DNA of 64,000 bases, taken from an uncultured Maribacter sp. Lineage in GTDB: Bacteria > Bacteroidota > Bacteroidia > Flavobacteriales > Flavobacteriaceae. Location: the NCBI RefSeq assembly GCF_947496775.1, contig NZ_CANMDU010000001.1, positions 62,001 through 126,000 on the forward strand, written 5' to 3'. This document shows positions 34,986 through 43,490 of this stretch, piece after piece. The notes beneath the pieces are model-generated. The model saw only the letters and a program-made list of their open reading frames with translations, had not been told where the DNA came from and ran no database searches. A program made the translations under genes and the position numbers. Each line of letters begins with the position of its first letter. Positions within the stretch are counted from its first letter, which is position 1.

Positions 34986-35513
34986 CTATATTTTTTTCTT
35001 TAATGCCTCCAATGTTGTCCTGTCCATTTCCACTTTAAAGTATCCACTTCCAAAGTTGCTCTTTACATACTGTATTTTATTTAGGATATGCTGCATATCC
35101 TGTTGTAGTGCAGTGTAGTTTTCTTTTACTTTAAAATATTCCTTCCGGTAATAATCGAGTTCTTCATTTTCTGTAATTACGTTTGGAGTTTCAAAATCAA
35201 AACTCTCTTCTTCCTTTTCAAGATTGGTGGTTTCTTCAAATAAAGTTTGCAGCATGGCAGTGGTAGGTTTGGTCTGGTGTTTTTCAATATTTTTTACGAT
35301 AGCTATAAGTGCATTGATTCGCTTTTTTGTACCGTCATTCTTTACCCCCAAATCGTCATTGGGATGCAGGCTATTCCAATGAAAAAAGTTAAGCATGGCT
35401 TCCAAAGCTTCCGTATTAGATTTGGATATCTCTTTCGAAAACTTCCTAAATCTAAGCGCTACTTTTTTCTTGACATTAATAGCCGAAAAATGATATTTTG
35501 AAAATTCTCCCAT
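34986..35513 (-). CDS. BfmA/BtgA-family mobilization accessory protein
   Basis: The 175-residue protein has a ribbon-helix-helix-like N-terminal part with VKKKVALRFRKFSKEISKSNTEALEAMLNF, as in BfmA/BtgA proteins of Bacteroides transposons. A long coiled-coil-like segment follows near residues 125-165. BfmA-type proteins bind the transfer origin with the relaxase. It is intact and directly precedes the broken relaxase gene, with one base between them. Confidence 0.85.
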   Translation of the reverse strand: MGEFSKYHFSAINVKKKVALRFRKFSKEISKSNTEALEAMLNFFHWNSLHPNDDLGVKNDGTKKRINALIAIVKNIEKHQTKPTTAMLQTLFEETTNLEKEEESFDFETPNVITENEELDYYRKEYFKVKENYTALQQDMQHILNKIQYVKSNFGSGYFKVEMDRTTLEALKKKI

Positions 35514-35640
35514 TCTTTTTGCTGTAAAAAATCACCTGTTTATAGAGGCTTTGCAGCTGTTTGCTGCAAACTCTAAAATCTTGATATTTACTAAATATTG
35601 TATTTATTTGATTATCAATACCTTAAAAATAAAATATAAA

Positions 35641-35725
35641 CATAACATCGCTCTGCGTGTTACCCTCTTGCTTCTCCTTTTCGTTCGCCCAAAGCGAACA
35701 AAAGCTCCGAACAATCGGACTAAAA
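35641..35725. other. Candidate transfer origin (oriT) upstream of bfmA
   Basis: In an AT-rich gap this stretch is locally richer in G+C. It holds two hairpins: GTTCGC (35683-35688) with GCGAAC (35694-35699), and TCCGA (35706-35710) with TCGGA (35715-35719). Inverted repeats next to mobilization genes are typical of oriT. No nic site was identified, so this is a proposal. The rest of 35514-35920 has no gene that I would support. Confidence 0.4.
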
Positions 35726-35923
35726 AAGCCTGTTTTAAGCTTGTCAAAAGATTCGTTGCTTTTTCTTATTAATCTTGTTGTATAAATGTATCCAATTGCA
35801 ATGCAAAATGGAAACGTGCATTAGTCTCTAATACGCTGTTTTTAAACCATTGTATATGATTTTAAAGTTTGACTTAAAATAGAACGTCAGGTTAGGAAAT
35901 ATCCGCCTACATTTTTCAATAAA

Positions 35924-35952
35924 AAAAGACCTTTGAAAATCAAAGGTCTTAA
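35924..35952 (-). terminator. Terminator after the 65-residue mobile-element gene
   Basis: AAGACCTTTG (35926-35935) and CAAAGGTCTT (35941-35950) form a perfect 10-bp stem with loop AAAAT. On the minus strand it is followed by a T run (35921-35927 on plus are A). Confidence 0.85.
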
Positions 35953-35969
35953 CACTTACTTGTACTGGT

Positions 35970-36167
35970 TCAAATGTTGAAAACATAGGTATATGCATAT
36001 AAATTTTTGACGGCTTCCTCATATAAAATAGTTTCATATTCCAAATGGTTTTCTTTAGCATATATTTTAAAATCCGTACCAAATTTATTTTCAATTTCTT
36101 CTTTAGAAACGGATAGCAAATGTTGTTGGGTTTCTTCATCGAGATTGTTATAATTTAAGTATATCAT
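35970..36167 (-). CDS. Small conserved mobile-element protein
   Basis: The 65-residue acidic protein starts MIYLNYNNLDEETQQHLLSVS and ends NLYAYTYVFNI. Similar small proteins with the NYNxLDEETQQ start and the YTYVFNI end occur beside RadC genes in Bacteroidota conjugative elements, from memory of the family. It lies 11 bases downstream of the RadC-like gene and is followed by a terminator. Function is unknown. A longer frame on the same strand at 35828-36139 is a shadow. Confidence 0.7.
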   Translation of the reverse strand: MIYLNYNNLDEETQQHLLSVSKEEIENKFGTDFKIYAKENHLEYETILYEEAVKNLYAYTYVFNI

Positions 36168-36178
36168 AATCTAAAAAA

Positions 36179-36628
36179 TTATAATAGGCAATTATCTGCA
36201 AAACTGTAGTATTCCTCATTTGGGGTAATAATCAAATGGTCTAAAACTTTAATATCAAAAAGAGTTGCTGCCTTTTTTATTTTCTCCGTAATTCTTTTAT
36301 CCGCTTCACTAGGAAGTAACTTTCCTGACGGATGGTTATGTGCTAAAATAATTGCAACGGATAGTGTTTTTAATACCACGGCAAATAATATGCGTAGGTC
36401 TACCATAGTTCCCGTTATTCCACCCTGAGAGACTTGAAAAACCCCTTTTACCTTATTACTATTATTTAGTAGCATAACTTTAAAAGTTTCATGCAGTTCA
36501 ATGGTGTTTTTATTCCAATGTTCAAATAATAGTGCATTAGCATCCTGCGATGAATTTATCTTTTTCCAAAATGGTGATTTTACACGCTCTTTGTAACTAA
36601 TCTGGATTTCGTTAACTTTATCTTTCAT
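36179..36628 (-). CDS. RadC-like JAB-domain protein
   Basis: The 149-residue protein carries the JAB/MPN metalloprotease-like motif: HETFKVMLLNNSNKV with the Glu, then AIILAHNHPSGKLLPSEAD (HxHPSG...D) and VLDHLIITPNEEYYSF. Only the C-terminal RadC domain is present. Such short RadC proteins are a mark of integrative and conjugative elements in Bacteroidota. Despite the name, a role in DNA repair is not proven for this family. It lies downstream of ssb, with a terminator between the two. Confidence 0.87.
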   Translation of the reverse strand: MKDKVNEIQISYKERVKSPFWKKINSSQDANALLFEHWNKNTIELHETFKVMLLNNSNKVKGVFQVSQGGITGTMVDLRILFAVVLKTLSVAIILAHNHPSGKLLPSEADKRITEKIKKAATLFDIKVLDHLIITPNEEYYSFADNCLL

Positions 36629-36656
36629 TGTTCTTTTCTTTAGAGATTAATAATGA

Positions 36657-36700
36657 AAAAGAGGGCTGAACTTTTGTGGGTGATGCCCTCTTTCTTTTTT
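36657..36700 (-). terminator. Terminator between ssb and the RadC-like gene
   Basis: AAAGAGGGC (36658-36666) pairs with GCCCTCTTT (36685-36693) around an 18-base loop. On the minus strand the hairpin is followed by CTTTTTC. Confidence 0.65.
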
Positions 36701-36703
36701 GGT

Positions 36704-37039
36704 TTACTTACTACCTAAAAGCAATATTTCGTTGGCTTCCACTTCGGTAACATAGCGTTGATTGCCTTCTTCGGTTTCATAGGTTCTAGTTCTTAGTTTT
36801 CCAACAATTCCGATCTCCTTACCCTTGTTTACATACTTTTCGATAATTTCAGCAACCTTTCCCCAAGCTACAACAGTATGCCAATTGGTGTCGGTCTGTT
36901 TTTCCCCTTTGTTATCTTTGTAATTCTCATTGGTAGCTAATGAAAAACGAGCTACTTTTTTTCCGTTTTCTAAATTTGTAACCGTGGGTTCTTGTCCAAC
37001 GTTTCCGATTAACTGTACATGATTTTTAATAGTACTCAT
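36704..37039 (-). CDS. ssb: Single-stranded DNA-binding protein of the mobile element
   Basis: This 111-residue protein is a lone OB-fold domain: HVQLIGNVGQEPTVTNLENGKKVARFSLAT, TNWHTVVAWGKVAEIIEKYV and KGKEIGIVGKLRTRTYET. It lacks the acidic C-terminal tail (DDDIPF type) that chromosomal SSB proteins use for protein contacts. Short, tail-less SSBs are usual for conjugative elements. It is the last recognisable gene of the mobile element on the right side. Confidence 0.9.
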   Translation of the reverse strand: MSTIKNHVQLIGNVGQEPTVTNLENGKKVARFSLATNENYKDNKGEKQTDTNWHTVVAWGKVAEIIEKYVNKGKEIGIVGKLRTRTYETEEGNQRYVTEVEANEILLLGSK

Positions 37040-37274
37040 AATTATTGATTTAAAGATTAATATTCCTTTGTTTTAAAAATGATTTACTTAGTATATCCAG
37101 AGTGTTTTCCTTTTTCCAGCAGTGCTGGTTTTGTTAGTTTTAGTTCCACTTCCTTTTTGGATATTTTGAGATGATTTCATAGTTCGATATTTTGATTTAC
37201 TTTCCATAGAGCCTTCGTTGTTACCTTTTTTTGATGCCCTGTGTAATTCAATATTCAGATTTGATAAGACGTAT

Positions 37275-37303
37275 AAAAAAGAGACCCGCTTAATAGCGGG
37301 CCT
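37275..37303 (-). terminator. Orphan terminator inside the element's right edge
   Basis: CCCGCT (37285-37290) and AGCGGG (37295-37300) form a hairpin that runs on the minus strand into CTCTTTTTTATAC. It would end a minus-strand transcript coming from the right, yet no minus-strand gene exists there before 42455. A gene was probably deleted. Nothing else codes in 37040-37631. Confidence 0.6.
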
Positions 37304-37667
37304 GATTTATGCCGTTGTTCAAAACGGAATGTTGTTGTTTTGCGGTCAAAAAAAAGTGATAATGGAGGTTCAGTAAGTGAATTAAAAGACTAGGTGAAGT
37401 TTAAAATGGAAGGGAGTGGGGCTGTATATAAAAAAGCCAACTTGAATATATACAAAAAACGAAAAAGTATTATTCCTTCTACATAATACAACAGAATACT
37501 TCAATAAAGAATTTAAATTAAGAAACAATAAATTTCACATCTCGCATAATTATTTTATTTATTTTTATCAAAAACTAATGGTCGCTATTTCTATGTATAA
37601 ATATGAAACATTTGACAAAGTAACATAGCCCATGAATTTACAGATTATATATAACCCACAATATTTT

Positions 37668-38279
37668 ATGAAAGTTACAAGTAGTATCCTTTTAGGTTTT
37701 TTATTGTTTTTATTTTTAGGTTGCTCTTCTTCCACCAAATTAATGGACTCATGGAAATCTAGCAATTTCAATAGCCTATCAAATGCCAAAATTCTAGTAA
37801 TTAGTGAACACTCTGAAATGTCCGTAAGAGAATTATATGAATCCTCTATTGCAAACAAACTCCGTTCACAAAATATTAATGCTATTGAAGCTCACTTGCA
37901 ATTTCCTACTTTGAAAAAAGCTGAAACACCAGAAGCTATAGATAAAATATTGAACCAATTTAAAGAAGCTAAAATATCTGCCATTATTTTAACCTCTTTA
38001 AAACAAACCATTGAAACTTCAAATATGTCATTATCTTCCAAAAAAGAAGTTCCAGAGACTTATTCAGAAAAAGCAAGTTTTTCATCAGTCAGCCATCAAA
38101 AAAATAATCAAGCGATTGCCAACTCTAAAACATATGTACTTGAAGCCATTACCTATAATCTTGCCTTAGAAAAAGACAAACAATTAGTTAACGTATGTCT
38201 TGTAGATGTTACTGACCCCAGTTCTGGAGACAAAATATTGAAAAGTTTCACTAAAATTATTGGAGCACAATTTCAATAA
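37668..38279 (+). CDS. Lipoprotein, paralogue 1 of a four-member family
   Basis: The 203-residue product starts at ATG 37668 with a lipoprotein signal (LLFLFLGC then SSSTKLMDSW). An in-frame upstream start at 37632 would only lengthen the signal. The core has AKILVISEHSEMSVRELYE, LRSQNINAIEAHLQFP and AIILTSLKQ, and the end has TYVLEAITYNLALEKDKQL. These blocks align with the proteins at 39588, 48672 and 51305. The fold is unknown; the pattern of a short strand and helix repeats is reminiscent of CsgG or TolB N-terminal domains, which is speculation. A DUF2235 gene follows 11 bases later. Confidence 0.8.
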   Translation: MKVTSSILLGFLLFLFLGCSSSTKLMDSWKSSNFNSLSNAKILVISEHSEMSVRELYESSIANKLRSQNINAIEAHLQFPTLKKAETPEAIDKILNQFKEAKISAIILTSLKQTIETSNMSLSSKKEVPETYSEKASFSSVSHQKNNQAIANSKTYVLEAITYNLALEKDKQLVNVCLVDVTDPSSGDKILKSFTKIIGAQFQ

Positions 38280-38290
38280 AACAATTGTAC

Positions 38291-39526
38291 ATGGAATTAT
38301 TGAATTCAAGACTATCTTACAAAATTATCAGAGGTATAACATTTTACTCAACGCTACTTTTTTTTATTAGTTGTGGCAGTAAAAAAGCAATTGTTCATCA
38401 ACCAGTTTCGTTAGAAATTGCTCCAAAAAAACTGGCTCTTTTTATGGATGGCACCACCAATAATGAACGCAACCATACAAACGTTTCTAAACTTTACAAT
38501 TTAGTTTCTTTACAAAACAACCCAAATATTGGCGCAGCTTATTTAAGAGGTGTTGGTAATGGAGCAGATTTTATTGGAATTATTACTGGCTCTGGCATTA
38601 AAGGAGAAGTTTGTAATGCGTATTTATATCTAACTGAACACTATAATCACGAACGTCAAGACGAGATTTATTTGTTTGGATTTAGCCGTGGAGCTTATGC
38701 TGCCCGAATTTTAGCAGGAATGATACATTCGGCTGGTATTGTTGATGTAAGTAATATTCCCGAGGATAAAAGATTAAAATTTATTAAAAAAATATATAAC
38801 GCGCACAAGGGAGACAAAACACTACAAGAAAGAAGGAATGATGTTTATAAAGTAACCAAACAGCAACTAGACCATGACTCTTACGAAATTGAATTCATGG
38901 GGCTTTGGGATACTGTAGCATCATTAGGAATACCAGATTATAAAGACGATTATTATGTAGAAAAAACTAAATATAATGACCAACTATGTAACGTAAAAAA
39001 AGCGGTACAGGCATTATCATTAAATGACAACAGAGGTTCTGTATTTACACCTTCCCTATTAACTCACGAATATTTAGTTCGCGACTGCAACAGTATTAAT
39101 CCAAAAAATATCGCTGATGAAGTTTGGTTCTTCGGTGCTCACTCTGATGTTGGTGGAGGAGCTTTTAATACCAATATAAGTGGTGTTTCTCTAAATTGGA
39201 TGATTGCACAACTACAAAAATATAAAATACTGCCAGATGGTGTTAAAGTTTATGAAAATCGTTTTGATATTACCAACAACCCAAGGAAAGGCTTTTTAAA
39301 ACTCTTTTACCCTAAAAAAGGTCGTAAACTTGTTTTTTTTAGCTCTAAAAATGGTTATAAGAAAGAAAAACTAAAAATACATCGTTCTGTATTAGATAGA
39401 ATGGAGAGCTCACTACAAACTTATGAGATTAATCTTATTAAGTTATTTGGAGAGTGTTTTAGAAAAAACGAAAAAGGTGGCTATACTTATTCAGAGAATT
39501 CAGAGTGTTTTCAAGTTGTAAATTAG
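38291..39526 (+). CDS. DUF2235-family putative phospholipase lipoprotein
   Basis: The 411-residue protein has a lipobox (STLLFFISC, Cys28). The DUF2235 alpha/beta-hydrolase domain starts with KLALFMDGTTNNERNHTNVSK. It contains the nucleophile elbow LFGFSRGAYAAR with Ser132 and the conserved EVWFFGAHSDVGGGAF, which supplies acid residues. The family includes the T6SS phospholipase effectors Tle1, but many members are not effectors. Here a lipoprotein signal argues for a resident envelope lipase. The ATG at 38291 was chosen over a TTG two codons earlier. It sits between two paralogous lipoprotein genes and before an HtrA-like protease gene. Confidence 0.88.
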   Translation: MELLNSRLSYKIIRGITFYSTLLFFISCGSKKAIVHQPVSLEIAPKKLALFMDGTTNNERNHTNVSKLYNLVSLQNNPNIGAAYLRGVGNGADFIGIITGSGIKGEVCNAYLYLTEHYNHERQDEIYLFGFSRGAYAARILAGMIHSAGIVDVSNIPEDKRLKFIKKIYNAHKGDKTLQERRNDVYKVTKQQLDHDSYEIEFMGLWDTVASLGIPDYKDDYYVEKTKYNDQLCNVKKAVQALSLNDNRGSVFTPSLLTHEYLVRDCNSINPKNIADEVWFFGAHSDVGGGAFNTNISGVSLNWMIAQLQKYKILPDGVKVYENRFDITNNPRKGFLKLFYPKKGRKLVFFSSKNGYKKEKLKIHRSVLDRMESSLQTYEINLIKLFGECFRKNEKGGYTYSENSECFQVVN

Positions 39527-39587
39527 TATTTACAATTACTTAAATTAAAAAGATTAATCTTAATTTCGTATTTTAAAATAAAGAAAA

Positions 39588-40247
39588 ATGACGATTAAAT
39601 ACCCTTTTGCAATACTTCTATTAAGCATTCTACTTTTTTCCGGATGCTCTGGGATGAAATTATCCAACTCCTATAAATCAGATAGTTTTGAAAACTTAAA
39701 CAAAAAGAAAGTTTTAGTGATTTCTAGAACACCCTTGGAAGACATTAGACAAGAATATGAATTAGAAATAGTTGCTAAATTAAAGAGCAAGGGAATTAAT
39801 GCCGTTGCTAGCCATATAGCTTTTCCTAATTTAAAACGAATTGACAATAACACTTCAGAGAGAATTTCTGAAGTTATTAGTCAATTTAGAAAAGAAGGAT
39901 TCGACCATTTACTATTAACCTCACTTAAAGATGTTCAAGAGCAAGAAGTATTACAAAAACAAGGAGGTTATAGTTCCCTAAATGAGTATTACGGCAATAA
40001 ATATATCACTTTAAAAGGTTATTATGATGATTTAAATGCTGCACCAAGGCTACCCACCAGAGAAATAGAAGAAACAACCAACATCATTCTTCTTACTACC
40101 TATATTTTGGAAGCCGTAACCTATAATTTATCTCTAGAAGAAGAAAAGAGATTGTTATCTGTAACTACAGCAGAAGTTACCAATCCAGATTCCGGCAAAG
40201 AGGTTAGAAGAGCTTTCGCTACAATTCTGGCTAGTGAATTAAAATAA
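39588..40247 (+). CDS. Lipoprotein, paralogue 2 of a four-member family
   Basis: The 219-residue protein has a lipobox (LLFSGC, Cys20) and then SGMKLSNSYKSDSFENL. The shared core is KVLVISRTPLEDIRQEYELEI, LKSKGINAVASHIAFPNL, HLLLTSLKD, and at the end TYILEAVTYNLSLEEEKRL. It is the closest relative of the protein at 37668. The serine protease gene begins 6 bases after its stop, so they are cotranscribed. No function is known. Confidence 0.82.
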   Translation: MTIKYPFAILLLSILLFSGCSGMKLSNSYKSDSFENLNKKKVLVISRTPLEDIRQEYELEIVAKLKSKGINAVASHIAFPNLKRIDNNTSERISEVISQFRKEGFDHLLLTSLKDVQEQEVLQKQGGYSSLNEYYGNKYITLKGYYDDLNAAPRLPTREIEETTNIILLTTYILEAVTYNLSLEEEKRLLSVTTAEVTNPDSGKEVRRAFATILASELK

Positions 40248-40253
40248 AAAACT

Positions 40254-41264
40254 ATGCGCCATTTTGTTTTTACGTTAATTTTACTGGCTTCTATAGCAGT
40301 AAAGTCTCAAGATTTATCTTCACTTTATGACAAAGTAAACCCGTCCGTTGTTGTCATTTTTACAGAAGAAAAAGCAATCAAACAGGTTGGCAATTATAGT
40401 AAAATGGTAAAATCAGAAGGGATAGGTTCTGGTTTTTTAATTTCTAACAACCAAATTTTAACAGCAGCTCATGTAGTTGATGTTGCCGAAAGTGTTTTGG
40501 TTAGGTTTACAGATGGCGAAACCATTAAAGCAACAGTAACTTCTAGTTTTAAAGACCCTGACATAGCCCTAATTACGTTAGCCCTTCCTAAAAAAAATGC
40601 AAAACCTGTTGTATTAGGAGATTCTGACATGGCTAAAGTTGGAGAAAGAATTTTTGTAGTTGGAGCACCCTTTGGATTAGCACATTCCCTTTCTTCAGGT
40701 TATATAAGTGGTAGAATAAAAAATGATGGAGCGCTAAATCCTTTTACAAATAGTGAGTATTTACAAACGGATGCCGCCATTAACACTGGTAATTCCGGTG
40801 GGCCAATGTTTAATTTAAAAGGCGAAGTTATTGGAATTGTAAGTCATATCAAATCAATTACAGGAGGATTTCAAGGCATTGGCTTTGCTGCTAGCTCCAA
40901 TATTGCAAAAGAACTCCTTTTAGACAAAAATATTCCATGGTCTGGCGCAGAAGTTTTACCTCTTTCTGAAAGTGCCTCTAAAGTACTTAATGTCCCGCAA
41001 AAGAATGGATTGTTGGTACAGCGAGTTGTTAATTCTTCTCCATATGGAAAATTAGGTTTAAAAGGTGGCACAGTAAAAGCTACCATAGATAAAAATGATA
41101 TTTTATTAGGAGGCGACATCATTTTAGCCATCAATGGCATTCGTTTTGAAATGACAGATGAAACTTTAAAAAAATTAGGTGATTATGCTGCTTCAGTTAA
41201 ACCTGAAGACCCTATTGTTCTGGAAGTACTTAGAGAAGGTAAAATAATATCATTGAGAAATTAA
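40254..41264 (+). CDS. HtrA/DegP-like serine protease with PDZ domain
   Basis: The 336-residue exported protein has a signal peptide ending near residue 18 (AVKSQ) and a trypsin-like domain. The catalytic triad is His73 (LTAAHVVD), Asp103 (KDPDIALI) and Ser181 (INTGNSGGPMF). A single PDZ domain follows from about residue 230 (NGLLVQRVVNSSPYGKLGLKGG) to the end. It is shorter than DegP, which has two PDZ domains, and is closer to DegS in layout but without a membrane anchor. It is probably a periplasmic quality-control or regulatory protease. It is the last gene of the lipoprotein-DUF2235-lipoprotein unit. Confidence 0.9.
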   Translation: MRHFVFTLILLASIAVKSQDLSSLYDKVNPSVVVIFTEEKAIKQVGNYSKMVKSEGIGSGFLISNNQILTAAHVVDVAESVLVRFTDGETIKATVTSSFKDPDIALITLALPKKNAKPVVLGDSDMAKVGERIFVVGAPFGLAHSLSSGYISGRIKNDGALNPFTNSEYLQTDAAINTGNSGGPMFNLKGEVIGIVSHIKSITGGFQGIGFAASSNIAKELLLDKNIPWSGAEVLPLSESASKVLNVPQKNGLLVQRVVNSSPYGKLGLKGGTVKATIDKNDILLGGDIILAINGIRFEMTDETLKKLGDYAASVKPEDPIVLEVLREGKIISLRN

Positions 41265-41560
41265 TAACGTCTAGCTCATTAATCTTCGTAACTATACAAT
41301 TTACTGTCCCTAAACTAAATAAATACTTCTACTTATTATACTCCTCCCAGTTTTCTTGTCTTTTTTTAGACGAGTTATCACCTATTGATTTACATGTTTT
41401 TCTAGCATAATTGTATAAAGCAAACCGGTATCTATATCAAAAAACACTTTAAATATATTTAAAGTTATTTCAAGTTACAATTTAGGCGATTCACTTAAAA
41501 TGGCACAACTTAAAATGCAAAATGCCAATATATTTGATTAGAAATTAAAAATAAAATAAG

Positions 41561-41977
41561 ATGAAAAATTTTAAGTATTTACTAATTATGATTATTGTCT
41601 TTACCATATCATCATGTAGTAAGGATACCTACAACGACCACGACTACCATTTAGAACGTATAAATGTAATAAGTGCGGAACTCCCCGATGAACTTATTTA
41701 TGGAAGAACATATGAAATTAAGGTTAATATAGAATTACCAAATAGTTGCTATTTCTATTATAATCAATATGACTACATCTATGACGAAAACACAAGACTC
41801 ATTTACCCTATAGTACATGTTGATGATGACATTTCTTGTAATCAAAAAATTACAGAAACTACATTTTCTATACCATTACAAGTGTTACAGAAAGAATCTT
41901 ATATTTTCAAATTTTATCAAGGTAAAGATTCTGATGGAAAAGATACCTTCTTAACTTTTGAAGTACCTGTTATTTAA
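41561..41977 (+). CDS. Hypothetical lipoprotein
   Basis: The 138-residue product has a lipoprotein signal (IIVFTISSC, Cys19) followed by a polar Asp/His/Tyr-rich stretch SKDTYNDHDYH. The remainder is beta-rich (ELIYGRTYEIKVNIELP, TTFSIPLQVLQ, DTFLTFEVPVI) and could be an immunoglobulin-like sandwich. No family was recognised. It stands alone with a 296-base empty gap upstream and a terminator at 42086-42125 after it. Confidence 0.65.
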   Translation: MKNFKYLLIMIIVFTISSCSKDTYNDHDYHLERINVISAELPDELIYGRTYEIKVNIELPNSCYFYYNQYDYIYDENTRLIYPIVHVDDDISCNQKITETTFSIPLQVLQKESYIFKFYQGKDSDGKDTFLTFEVPVI

Positions 41978-42085
41978 AACCCTCAACAGAAGTAAAAAAT
42001 AAATTACAAAGTTTAATACATTTTAAAAAGACTCTTAACTCAATAAATAAGAATATAGTTAGTTTTTCACATGGTTGGTTAGTTT

Positions 42086-42125
42086 AAACCGCTCTACCTT
42101 TAAAAGGACTGAGCGGTTTTTTTTG
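42086..42125 (+). terminator. Intrinsic terminator
   Basis: AAACCGCTC (42086-42094) pairs with GAGCGGTTT (42111-42119), with an inner CCTTTAAAAGG hairpin, and a run of eight T follows. The gap from 42126 to 42454 shows no gene. Confidence 0.85.
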
Positions 42126-42454
42126 TTTTTGTAATGATACTGTGAAAAATTAAAGATTAGTTCAATTATGAACTTCCAAGCAAATAAGTATAACCACTTT
42201 CCTTCTCATACAAATTCCTGCCATATCATTTATCATATTATAACTGAAACTAACAGAAAGCTCTTCTTTGTTGGAGTTTTAATCACTTCTATGTTTACAT
42301 GGTGTAGTTAATCTCCATTTTTAAGTTCAACTGTCAAATGAAAACCATCTAAATTCATTTTTTAAACCCCATCTCTCTATTAAGAGCAAGTTTTTAAGTA
42401 AAATAATTTATCATTATAAAATACTACTATCTACAATGGACTTCTTTTATATTT

Positions 42455-43435
42455 TCATAATTTATATTTAAAGATTACTCTGGCATATACATGTCTTTCA
42501 TTAGACAAAACTTGTCCGAAAGTAAAATAATGCTCTATACCAAAAGAAAATCTATTAGCAGAAAAATATGTATTTAGGGTTATTATGGTATGTAACATAT
42601 TTAAACTATCCACAGCATACTCAAAATTTCTTTGAAATAAACTTCCTTGAGCTGTACCATTGAAAAAACTTACGGAACTACTTATGGTAGATTGAAAAAA
42701 CAATTCAATAATCGAAGAATTTGATAAGAGACTAGTGTCCGTTCCTACAGATTGTGATAATTTATTAAATTTCCCAAATCTAAGCCCTAAAGTAGGTGTA
42801 GCATCTATATATAAGTTCCCTAATCTGGCATCTAAAACCCCATAAATATCTATCCATTTTTGATCTGGAATAAAATCATAGGCATAGGTAAAATTTAGGT
42901 TTACTACTGGCTGATTCGGCACCTGATATTTCCATTCTTCAAAAACAGGATCATCTGTTACTTTATCATGAAACCACCCCTGAAAATCTCCAGCTAAAGA
43001 TGAAGGCCCCATTATTCCAAGTATTGTTCCTCCTTTAAAAAATGAACGATTAAATGCATACGTTACATTAAATGTAGTGAATAACAATCCAGCGTAGGGT
43101 CTGTCGAAAGATATATTATCTGATAGAATCTCTATTGGCGTTATTACCTTATTAGTAGGAGTATATCATTCTATACGGAGTCCTATATCAAAAAAGTAAT
43201 CCTCTTTTTTTGAAAAATATTTTTGAAGTCCAAACAGTTTTTCTTTTTTAACCTTTAAGTTTAATCCAACACCGTAGCTATAAAATCGGTCGGAGTTTTG
43301 CCAAATTACATAGGCATCATTTGCCGAGGAAAATGAAATTTCACTTTTAAAAGTGTTAGTCCTTTGTGCATTAGACCGAATGATAAGAAAAAGTAGAAAG
43401 CATAAAGGATAGCTTCGAAATTTGACTAAACTCAT
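42455..43435 (-). pseudogene. lpxR: Lipid A 3'-O-deacylase LpxR-like gene interrupted by TGA
   Basis: Starting at ATG 43435 the frame gives a signal peptide (YPLCFLLFLIIRSNAQ) and the LpxR start SFSSANDAYVIWQNSDRFYSYGVGL with the catalytic Asn-Asp region. An in-frame TGA at 43166-43168 follows GLRIE. The same frame then continues with YTPTNK, FDRPYAGLLF and GPSSLAGDFQGWFHDKV, the LpxR motif that carries the active-site His. It ends with a C-terminal barrel strand RVIFKYKL. LpxR removes the 3'-acyloxyacyl group of lipid A at the outer membrane. Only this one codon breaks the gene, so it is a recent pseudogene, a sequencing error, or a case of readthrough. Confidence 0.82.
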
Positions 43436-43490
43436 ATAATCTTTTTCATTGGAAAAGTCGTAATTTTGATATAAACAAACGCCATTTGAA

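Noticed and set aside
35551-35772. 73-residue plus-strand frame in the mobile element
   Set aside because: It runs through the candidate oriT hairpins, lacks a promoter box and has no family resemblance.
35828-36139. 103-residue minus-strand frame overlapping the small element protein
   Set aside because: It is the alternate frame of the better supported 65-residue gene and runs through its terminator.
38291-39526. Type VI secretion effector with immunity protein
   Set aside because: The DUF2235 protein has a lipoprotein signal and no VgrG, PAAR or T6SS genes are near, so an effector role is not supported.
37300-41560. Second attachment site (direct repeat of the tRNA-Arg 3' end)
   Set aside because: No convincing copy of the tRNA 3' sequence was found by eye; the right boundary of the element stays undefined.
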